Made by a program: the position numbers and the translations under genes
Part shown: positions 39,939 to 45,800 of the stretch, piece after piece
Layout: every line of letters starts with the position of its first letter
Numbering within the stretch: the first letter of the stretch is position 1
Source of the DNA: JAGREO01 sp020446285
Lineage (GTDB): Bacteria; Pseudomonadota; Alphaproteobacteria; Geminicoccales; Geminicoccaceae
Reading direction: 5' to 3'
Assembly (NCBI GenBank): GCA_041398005.1
Contig: JAWKVP010000001.1
Location: forward strand, 558,001 to 622,000
DNA: 64,000 nucleotides
The notes under the pieces: generated by a model
The model's database searches: none
What the model saw: only the letters and a program-made list of their open reading frames with translations
What the model was told of the DNA's origin: nothing

Positions 39939-41486
39939 ATGGCCAACAAGACGCTCTTCGCTTCGCCGTCGGCCCCTGCCCTGCCGCGTGCCGACAGCGT
40001 CAATCGCGCCGGTGGCACGGCCTATGCCCATGACGCCGAGGCCCGGCTTGCCCAGATCGCGGCGACCGGTTCGCTCGCCGACAATTTCTACACCGGTGCC
40101 AGCGCCCAGCTCGGCGATGTACTCGATGCCGCCCGCGCCTGCACGCCGCACTTCGTGGCACAGGCAGCGATCCACGCACGCAGATCGGGAGCGATGAAGG
40201 ACATGCCGGCATTGCTGGCGGCCTGGCTGACGGTCGCCGGACCCGAACTGGCCGTTCCGGTCTTCGAGCGGGTGATCGACAATGGCCGGATGCTCAGGAG
40301 CTATGTGCAGATCCTGCGCTCGGGTCAGGTCGGTCGCAAATCGCTCGGAACGCGTCCCAAGCGCCTGGTGAAGGAGTGGCTGGAGCGTGCCTCCATGCGC
40401 GATCTGATGCAGACGGCCACCGGCAGGGATCCGAGCCTCGCCGATATCGTCCGCATGGTTCACCCGGCGCCGGAGACGGCCGAACGCCGCGCCTTTTATG
40501 GCTGGCTGCTCGGCAAGCCCTACGATGTGGCGGCGCTGCCTGCGGAAATCGCCGCCTTCCAGGCGTGGAAACGGGATCGCGAGGGAGATCTGCCGCCGGT
40601 ACCGTTCGAGTGGCTGACGACCTTCCCGCTTTCGCCCTCGCAGTGGGCCGAACTGGGCTCGCGCATGGGCTGGCAGGCGCTGCGGATGAACCTGAACACG
40701 CTCGCCCGGCACGGTGCGTTCACGGTTGCGGGCTGCACCGAACGGGTTGCCGAACGGCTTGGCGATGTCACGGTCATGGAGAAGGTCAGGGTCATGCCCT
40801 ACCAGCTCATGATCGCCTTGAGCCGGGCCGGTGACGCGGTGCCGTTGAAGGTGCAGGCAGCGCTCGAGACGGCACTCGAGGCGTCGCTCGCGCGGATCCC
40901 CGCTTTGCCCGGCAGGATCGTGGTCTGCCCGGACGTTTCCGGTTCCATGCACTGGCCGGTCACGGGCCATCGCAAGGGCGCGAGCTCGAGCGTGCGCTGC
41001 GTGGATGTGGCGGCGCTCGTGTCTGCAGCCATGTTGCGGACCAATCGCCGGACACGGGTGCTGCCGTTCGAGAATGACGTCGTCGATGTCGAACTCGATC
41101 CCAACGCCCGGATCGCCGTCAATACGGCGGCACTGGCGGCGGTCTGCGGCGGCGGAACGAATGTCTCCGCTCCCCTGCGACGGCTCAACGACGAGGCTGC
41201 CCGTGTCGATCTCGTGGTGATCGTCTCGGACAACCAGTCCTGGGTCGATCCCGCCCGCTACGGTGCCACGGCGACGATGGCCGAGTGGTCCGGACTCAAG
41301 GCCCGCAATCCGGGTGCGAAGCTGGTCTGCATCGACATCCAGCCCTACGGCACCACTCAGGCGCGGAACGGGCCGGAGGTCATGAATGTCGGTGGTTTCA
41401 CCGACGCGGTATTCGACGCGATGGCACGCTTTGTCAGCGGCGAGACGCGCGATTGGGTCGAAATCGTCAAGGAAGTGGAGGTATAG
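39939..41486 (+). CDS. rsr: Rsr, bacterial Ro60 (TROVE-vWA) RNA-binding protein
   Basis: The 515-residue protein has an N-terminal TROVE HEAT-repeat ring, which in Ro60 binds Y RNA on the outside and misfolded RNA ends in the cavity. A C-terminal von Willebrand A domain follows. The metal-binding MIDAS is complete: DVSGS near residue 331, GGGTNVSAP and VSDNQSW. Homologues act with PNPase in RNA decay and in ribosomal RNA maturation under stress. The ATG at 39939 has GAGGG nine bases upstream; ATG 39918 would add seven residues. It is the first gene of the operon, and the Y RNA genes begin 8 bp after the stop. Confidence 0.92.
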   Translation: MANKTLFASPSAPALPRADSVNRAGGTAYAHDAEARLAQIAATGSLADNFYTGASAQLGDVLDAARACTPHFVAQAAIHARRSGAMKDMPALLAAWLTVAGPELAVPVFERVIDNGRMLRSYVQILRSGQVGRKSLGTRPKRLVKEWLERASMRDLMQTATGRDPSLADIVRMVHPAPETAERRAFYGWLLGKPYDVAALPAEIAAFQAWKRDREGDLPPVPFEWLTTFPLSPSQWAELGSRMGWQALRMNLNTLARHGAFTVAGCTERVAERLGDVTVMEKVRVMPYQLMIALSRAGDAVPLKVQAALETALEASLARIPALPGRIVVCPDVSGSMHWPVTGHRKGASSSVRCVDVAALVSAAMLRTNRRTRVLPFENDVVDVELDPNARIAVNTAALAAVCGGGTNVSAPLRRLNDEAARVDLVVIVSDNQSWVDPARYGATATMAEWSGLKARNPGAKLVCIDIQPYGTTQARNGPEVMNVGGFTDAVFDAMARFVSGETRDWVEIVKEVEV

Positions 41487-41493
41487 GAAACAA

Positions 41494-41640
41494 GGTCACG
41501 GCGAATGCCGGAAGGACTACATTCGGGATCCGGAGGTCGCAGGTTCGAATCCTGCCCGTTCTTCTGGACGGTAGCTCAACCCAGGTGAAGAGCGTCGGCG
41601 CCGCAAGGCGGTTGTCTTTCCATCACTCGTCGCCGTGACC
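41494..41640 (+). ncRNA. Y-RNA-like RNA 1 with permuted tRNA-like module
   Basis: The ends GGTCACGGCGA (41494-41504) and TCGCCGTGACC (41630-41640) pair perfectly over 11 bp. Next to them are the shared ATGCCGG..GGACTACAT and CTCGTCGCC motifs, the presumed Ro-binding part. Inside, in order, are a tRNA T arm GCAGG-TTCGAAT-CCTGC (41539-41555), an acceptor-like stem CCGTTC-TTCT-GGACGG (41556-41571), and a D arm GCTC...GAGC (41574-41593). This is the arm order of the tRNA mimic in enterobacterial YrlA. A hairpin CCGC-AAG-GCGG follows. The RNA starts 8 bp after rsr. The exact ends are inferred from pairing. Confidence 0.85.
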
Positions 41641-41657
41641 GCTGATACAGATTCGAA

Positions 41658-41818
41658 GGCCGTGGCGAATGCCGGCGGGACTACATGTCTCCTGCCTGAG
41701 GTCCAAAGAGCAAAGCGCCTTTCGTGCAGCAATGCCCGACAAGGAGATGCGGGTTCGAATCCCGCCGCAGACATGTAGCTTAAGGACCGCCGTCTCGCCG
41801 ATCCTCGTCGCCACGGCC
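41658..41818 (+). ncRNA. Y-RNA-like RNA 2, diverged module
   Basis: The ends GGCCGTGGCGA and TCGCCACGGCC (41808-41818) pair perfectly over 11 bp and carry the same GGCGAATGCCGG..GGACTACAT and CCTCGTCGCC motifs as RNA 1. Inside are a T arm GCGGG-TTCGAAT-CCCGC (41749-41765) and a long-range 10-bp stem CTACATGTCT/AGACATGTAG (41681-41690 with 41769-41778) that encloses it. TAGCTTAAGGACC follows, at the place of the D arm, but does not form a clear one. It is the longest of the four (161 nt). Confidence 0.8.
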
Positions 41819-41841
41819 CATTCGATCTGACTGCTCGATGT

Positions 41842-41963
41842 GCACGGCGAATGCCGGTCCGGACTACATGGTCGCGGGTTCGAATCCCGCACCGGCCACT
41901 TCTCGTGGCCTGATAGCTCAATGGCAGAGCAGGTCGTCCGGCCAACTGACTCGTCGCCAGTGT
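41842..41963 (+). ncRNA. Y-RNA-like RNA 3 with permuted tRNA-like module
   Basis: The end stem is GCACGGCGA with TCGCCAGTGT (one bulged A). Shared motifs are GGCGAATGCCGG, GGACTACAT and ACTCGTCGCC. The module is the cleanest of the set: T arm GCGGG-TTCGAAT-CCCGC (41874-41890), acceptor-like stem GGCCAC-TTCTC-GTGGCC (41894-41910), then TA and D arm GCTC-AATGGCA-GAGC (41916-41930). A short T run follows the 3' end. T arm before D arm and a closed acceptor stem rule out a normal tRNA. Confidence 0.85.
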
Positions 41964-41975
41964 TTTCAACGATCG

Positions 41976-42077
41976 GCCGGCGAATGCCGATGGGACTACG
42001 TTGCTTTAAACTGCGTATAGACCTTTGGGTCAGGCGGTTCGACGCCGCCGGTTGTCTCATCGAACCTCGTCGCCGGC
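41976..42077 (+). ncRNA. Y-RNA-like RNA 4, short and diverged
   Basis: The ends GCCGGCGA and TCGCCGGC (42070-42077) pair over 8 bp with the same GGCGAATGCCG..GGGACTACGT and CCTCGTCGCC motifs. Inside are GACC-TTTG-GGTC (42020-42031), a T-arm-like GGCGG-TTCGACG-CCGCC (42033-42049) and GGTT...AACC (42050-42066). There is no D-arm sequence. It ends 22 bp before the rtcB start, whose GGAGG lies in that gap. Confidence 0.75.
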
Positions 42078-42099
42078 ACCTTGATAACGGAGGTCGAAC

Positions 42100-43323
42100 A
42101 TGACCGGGAATTTCGATGTCGAGACCGTTGCGGGTGGCGTGCCCATCAAGATGTGGACGCGCGGCGTGCCCGTCGACGACAAGGCCCGCGCGCAACTCGC
42201 CGAGGCCGCGAAGATGCCGTTCATCTTCAAGCATATCGCCGTGATGCCGGACGTCCATGTCGGCATCGGTGCGACCGTGGGTTCGGTGATCCCGACCAAG
42301 GGCGCGATCATCCCGGCCGCTGTCGGCGTCGATATCGGCTGCGGCATGATGGCGGCGCGCACCTCGCTCATGGCACATGATCTGCCGGACAATCTCGAGG
42401 GCGTGCGCAGTGCCGTCGAGCAGGCAGTGCCGCATGGCCGCAGTGTCGGCCGCAACAAGCGCGACAAGGGCTCCTGGAACGATCCGCCCGAGGCCATCGT
42501 CACCGCCTGGACATCCCTGGCCGAGCGCTTCGCACGCATCGTGGAAAAACACCGCAAGCTGGCCAGGGCCAACAGCCTCGTCCATCTGGGCACGCTCGGC
42601 ACCGGCAACCACTTCATCGAGATCTGCCTCGACGGCGAGCAGCGGGTGTGGGTGATGCTGCATTCCGGCAGCCGTGGCATCGGCAATGCGATCGGCAACT
42701 ATTTCATCGAGCTGGCTCGCGAGGACATGCGCAGGTGGTATATCAACCTGCCGGAGCGCGACCTCGCCTACTTTCCCGAGGGAACCCAGCATTTCAACGA
42801 CTATGTCCAGGCCGTCAGCTGGGCGCAGGACTTCGCCGCGGTCAACCGCCGGATGATGATGACCAACGTCATCGCCGCCATGCGCGACAGCATCGCCAAA
42901 CCGTTCGAGGCCGAACTCGAGGCCGTCAACTGCCACCACAACTATGTCACGCACGAGCAGCATTTCGGCGAGAACATCCTCGTCACCCGCAAGGGAGCGG
43001 TGCGCGCGGCCAAAGGTGTCATGGGCATCATTCCGGGTTCGATGGGCGCGAAAAGCTTCATCGTGCGCGGGCTCGGCAACAGCATGGCGTTCGACAGCTG
43101 CAGTCACGGTGCCGGGCGGGTGATGTCGCGCACGGAAGCCAAGCGGACGGTGACGCTCGAGGAGCATATCCGCGACACGGCCGGCGTCGAATGCCGCAAG
43201 GATGCGGATGTGATCGACGAGACCCCGAGGGCCTACAAGCCGATCGAGGCCGTCATGGCCGCCCAGTCCGATCTGGTCGAGATCGTCCACACGCTCAAGC
43301 AGGTGGTCTGCGTCAAGGGTTGA
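42100..43323 (+). CDS. rtcB: RtcB 3'-phosphate RNA ligase
   Basis: The 407-residue GTP- and Mn-dependent ligase joins 2',3'-cyclic phosphate or 3'-phosphate RNA ends to 5'-OH ends. Metal-binding Cys81 lies in VDIGCGMMAA, with HxxxxH-type residues in LGTGNHFIEI and VNCHHNYV. The guanylylated His is in SCSHGAGRVMSR near residue 334. GGAGG lies about 10 bases before the ATG. It is the first protein gene after the Y RNA cluster and probably co-transcribed with rsr, the Y RNAs and rtcA. Confidence 0.97.
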   Translation: MTGNFDVETVAGGVPIKMWTRGVPVDDKARAQLAEAAKMPFIFKHIAVMPDVHVGIGATVGSVIPTKGAIIPAAVGVDIGCGMMAARTSLMAHDLPDNLEGVRSAVEQAVPHGRSVGRNKRDKGSWNDPPEAIVTAWTSLAERFARIVEKHRKLARANSLVHLGTLGTGNHFIEICLDGEQRVWVMLHSGSRGIGNAIGNYFIELAREDMRRWYINLPERDLAYFPEGTQHFNDYVQAVSWAQDFAAVNRRMMMTNVIAAMRDSIAKPFEAELEAVNCHHNYVTHEQHFGENILVTRKGAVRAAKGVMGIIPGSMGAKSFIVRGLGNSMAFDSCSHGAGRVMSRTEAKRTVTLEEHIRDTAGVECRKDADVIDETPRAYKPIEAVMAAQSDLVEIVHTLKQVVCVKG

Positions 43324-43330
43324 TCGTGTC

Positions 43331-44344
43331 ATGATCGAGATCGACGGTGCTGCCGGCGAAGGGGGCGGGCAGGTTCTGCGCAACGCACTCGCCCTCTCGC
43401 TGATCACGGGCGAAGCGTTCCATATTACCGACATACGCGGGCGGCGTCCAAAGCCGGGGATGATGCGCCAGCATGTCACGGCGCTCGAGGCCGCCTGCGA
43501 AATCGGCTCGGCAACGGCCGATGGCATGGCCATCGGTGCCGGCGAACTGACGTTCAGGCCGGGACGCGTACGCGCCGGCGACTATCATTTCGCTGTCGGT
43601 TCGGCCGGAAGCGCCACGCTGATCCTGCAAACCGTGCTCCTGCCCCTGGCTCTCGTCACCGGGCCGTCGCGCCTGGTCCTCGAAGGCGGTACCCACAACA
43701 CCATGGCACCGCCGTTCGAGTTCCTCAGGGACACCTTCCTGCCGCTCATCAACCGGATGGGGCCGCAGGTCACCGCCCGGCTCGTTCGCCATGGCTTCTA
43801 CCCGCGCGGCGGAGGCCGGATCGAGGTCATGATCGAACCGGCACCGTTGCGTCCGTTCACCGGCATGGAGCGTGGCGAGCTTCGCACGCGCGCCGCACGC
43901 ATTCTTTTCACCGGCATCCCTTTCTCCATTGCCGAGCGCATGCGCGTGCAGGCACGGCAATGCCTGCCGGAATGGCCGCAAAACGGCTTTGCCATCCATC
44001 GGTTACCGGACGAGCAAGGCCCCGGCATCATCCTGCTCCTGACCGTCGAGCATGCCCATGTCGCCGAAGTCGTCAGCGCCTGTGGCCGGCTCGGCGTATC
44101 CGCGGAAAAGCTGGCGTCGAATGCGGCGACGCACATGCTCGGCTATCTGCGCAAGGACGTGTTCGCCGGCCCTCACCTCGCGGACCAGCTGGTGATGCCG
44201 CTCGCCCTCGCCGGCGGCTGCTTCACCACGGTCAAACCCGGCAGCCACAGCCTGACGGCCGCCGGGATCGCAAGAATGTTCACCGGCCGCCACCTCGCCT
44301 TCCGGCAAACCGATGATCACCTGCATCAATTCATCGCCGATTGA
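43331..44344 (+). CDS. rtcA: RtcA RNA 3'-terminal phosphate cyclase
   Basis: The 337-residue enzyme uses ATP to convert RNA 3'-phosphates to 2',3'-cyclic phosphates. The N-terminal IEIDGAAGEGGGQVLR is the family signature, and the AMP-accepting His lies in GPHLADQLVMPLALAGG near residue 281. It starts 7 bp after the rtcB stop. No clean terminator follows; the sequence at 44395-44424 resembles a decayed copy of the strong terminator at 45765. Confidence 0.95.
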   Translation: MIEIDGAAGEGGGQVLRNALALSLITGEAFHITDIRGRRPKPGMMRQHVTALEAACEIGSATADGMAIGAGELTFRPGRVRAGDYHFAVGSAGSATLILQTVLLPLALVTGPSRLVLEGGTHNTMAPPFEFLRDTFLPLINRMGPQVTARLVRHGFYPRGGGRIEVMIEPAPLRPFTGMERGELRTRAARILFTGIPFSIAERMRVQARQCLPEWPQNGFAIHRLPDEQGPGIILLLTVEHAHVAEVVSACGRLGVSAEKLASNAATHMLGYLRKDVFAGPHLADQLVMPLALAGGCFTTVKPGSHSLTAAGIARMFTGRHLAFRQTDDHLHQFIAD

Positions 44345-44398
44345 ACTCACCGATCAGGACTGTCGACACGCTGTCAAGGAACGGTTGAGCGCCCCCGC

Positions 44399-44424
44399 GA
44401 GAAATCACTTCCCCCGGTCTTCTT
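44399..44424. repeat. direct repeat copy of the 45769-45794 terminator arm
   Basis: GAGAAATCACTTCCCCCGGT and the following CTTCTT (44399-44424) match 45769-45794 at most positions in the same orientation. In this copy the left arm is not complementary, so no hairpin forms. The two copies bracket the unknown gene at 44423-45256 and the gene-free stretch after it. Confidence 0.55.
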
Positions 44425-45256
44425 AAGGCGCGCGTGGCGGGTTGTTGCGGTCGGGTTTTTCGGCCCTGCGTCTGTTCCCGTGCTTGTGCCTCTGCTTGGG
44501 CAGCGGCGTGAGTGTTGCTTGCAGGTTTTGTTCGAGGAGGGTGTTGCCGCTCTGGTTGAGGGTGGAGCTGCGCAGGTCGGCGGCCTTGCGGGCGATGGCG
44601 GTCTGGGTGGGGCGGTGTTTGCCGGTGACGGGGAGGCCGTCGGGGTCGCTCAACCGTTCGGCGACGCTGTCGATGATCGTCGACTCGATGTTGCGCAGGC
44701 GCGAGGTGAAGCGCTCGGCAAAGAGCTCCTCGTGGGTCGGCTCGAAGTCTGCGGGATCGAATTCCGCGGAATCGGCGGCCGGAAGGAGTGTGGCGGGAAG
44801 CTCCGGGGCCGGTTGCGGCGTGGGTGGCTGCATGGCCTTGCGCCGAGCCCGGCGTTTCGCTCTCAGGCTTTTCAGCAGCAGGTCGAGTGCGCGCTCGACG
44901 GGATCGAGGCCCGCCACTTCGAAACAGTAATGGGCGAAGCAGACGAACCGGAAGTTGATCGGTTCGGCCATCAGCGCACGCTCGAAGCATGATCGCACGA
45001 TCGGCCGCAGGAATGTCCGGTAGGCCTCTTGATCTTCCTCATCATCGCAACATTGCCATGTGGCAACGAGTGTCGCGATGAGAGGCTCGCGCAAAAGCGC
45101 CTCCACCATCTCCTCGCCCAGCCCGTCAACAACGGGCGGCGGCCCACCCTTGCCAGCCCGCGCCGCCTGCCAGCAAAACCGCATGAAATCACGCGGCCGC
45201 CATGATGAGAGGGCGGAGCAGAGCTCGGGATTGGTGAGGGAGGTCTGAATGGACAT
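44423..45256 (-). CDS. protein of unknown function
   Basis: The 277-residue frame is not a family I recognise. The N-terminal half is helical and Cys-rich (Cys near residues 13, 28, 69-70, 89, 105, 110), with WRPRDFMRFCWQAARAG and NFRFVCFAHYCFEVAGLDP. The middle has an Arg- and Lys-rich patch (LRAKRRARRKAM) and a Pro-rich linker. The tail is basic and ends with Asn, Pro and Arg. No membrane segment or signal is seen. It is convergent with rtcA but has its own start, with only a weak purine-rich site before the ATG, so a link to RNA repair is not shown. It is bracketed by partial direct repeats. Confidence 0.6.
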   Translation of the reverse strand: MSIQTSLTNPELCSALSSWRPRDFMRFCWQAARAGKGGPPPVVDGLGEEMVEALLREPLIATLVATWQCCDDEEDQEAYRTFLRPIVRSCFERALMAEPINFRFVCFAHYCFEVAGLDPVERALDLLLKSLRAKRRARRKAMQPPTPQPAPELPATLLPAADSAEFDPADFEPTHEELFAERFTSRLRNIESTIIDSVAERLSDPDGLPVTGKHRPTQTAIARKAADLRSSTLNQSGNTLLEQNLQATLTPLPKQRHKHGNRRRAEKPDRNNPPRAP

Positions 45257-45427
45257 GTTCCCATGATAGGAAACAAGTCAGATGAAGTCAAGGGGAAAGT
45301 TTGGGAAAAAAGAGGAAGAGGAAGAAGGTAGGAAGCAAGGGGGAAGACAAGGGACCGTGGCGGTCCCTTGACCCTGCCGGTAGTTTTGCGGTGGTGCTTT
45401 TGTGCGGAACGGGGGTGGATCGAGGCG

Positions 45428-45456
45428 TGGCGGGGTGTTGGACCGGAGTGTCGGTG
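45428..45456 (+). repeat. 29-bp direct repeat, copy A
   Basis: Starts TGGCGGGGTGTTGGACCGG and differs from copy B at 45719-45747 in three of 29 positions. The copies are 291 bp apart in the same orientation and flank the folded segment. Confidence 0.65.
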
Positions 45457-45552
45457 GGGTTTTCTCATCGTTGGTCCGGTGACGGGAAACGCCGTCTGTT
45501 AACCCGACCGTAATCCTGCCCGCCTATGCTCGAACCATGGAAACCGTGATTC

Positions 45553-45618
45553 ATGGTAAACTGGGACTCCGCGCGCCCGGTTACCGGAAATCGCGGCGAC
45601 GGAGTCCCACTATACCAT
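45553..45618 (+). ncRNA. candidate structured RNA / cruciform segment
   Basis: ATGGTA pairs with TACCAT, then TGGGACTCCG with CGGAGTCCCA, then CGCG with CGCG and CCGG-TTA-CCGG at the tip. The result is a long, nearly continuous stem across 66 nt. It lies about 150 bp before a plus-strand terminator. No promoter with good -35/-10 boxes is visible, so whether it is transcribed is unproven. Confidence 0.45.
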
Positions 45619-45718
45619 GTTCCGGCATGGAGGAGGCAGTCTCGCACAGGTGGGTTAAGAAACGCTTGAACGCTCTCCATATCCCGGAAAACCGGCGTTC
45701 ACCGAAAGCAGGACACCA

Positions 45719-45747
45719 TGGCGCGGTGTTGGACCGGGGTATCGGTG
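45719..45747 (+). repeat. 29-bp direct repeat, copy B
   Basis: Starts TGGCGCGGTGTTGGACCGG. It lies just before the terminator at 45765; see copy A at 45428. Confidence 0.65.
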
Positions 45748-45764
45748 CCAACCCCTGAGGGGGC

Positions 45765-45794
45765 CCGGGGGAAATCATTTCCCCCGGTCTTTTT
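45765..45794 (+). terminator. strong rho-independent terminator
   Basis: CCGGGGGAAA (45765-45774) pairs with TTTCCCCCGG (45778-45787), followed by TCTTTTT. The T tract is on the plus strand, while the only adjacent gene ending here (45801) is on the minus strand. On that strand the hairpin is preceded by an A tract but not followed by T, so plus-strand termination is favoured. Confidence 0.8.
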
Positions 45795-45800
45795 CTTTCC

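Larger units (their letters stand above)
45257..45800. other. 544-bp gene-free stretch with strong hairpins
   Basis: No frame here has a credible start and product. From left to right it holds a long purine-rich strand (about 45270-45352), a hairpin CAAGGGACCG-TGG-CGGTCCCTTG (45348-45370), a first copy of a 29-bp repeat (45428-45456), a 66-nt folded segment (45553-45618), the second repeat copy (45719-45747) and a plus-strand terminator (45765-45794). A terminator with no plus-strand gene in front of it suggests an untranslated transcript. Confidence 0.6.

Noticed and set aside
41539..41930. Ordinary tRNA genes suggested by TTCGAAT T loops and TAGCTCAATGG D-arm sequence
   Set aside because: The T arm comes before the D arm, the acceptor stem is closed by a small loop, there is no anticodon arm between them and no CCA-ready end. 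They are parts of Y-RNA-like RNAs.
41517..42103. Protein-coding frames across the rsr-rtcB gap on both strands
   Set aside because: They lack ribosome binding sites, cut across the paired RNA units, and repeat short motifs only because the RNA motifs repeat.
45537..45758. 73-codon plus-strand frame
   Set aside because: It has no ribosome binding site and its first part is the arm of a long stem; the sequence looks selected for folding.
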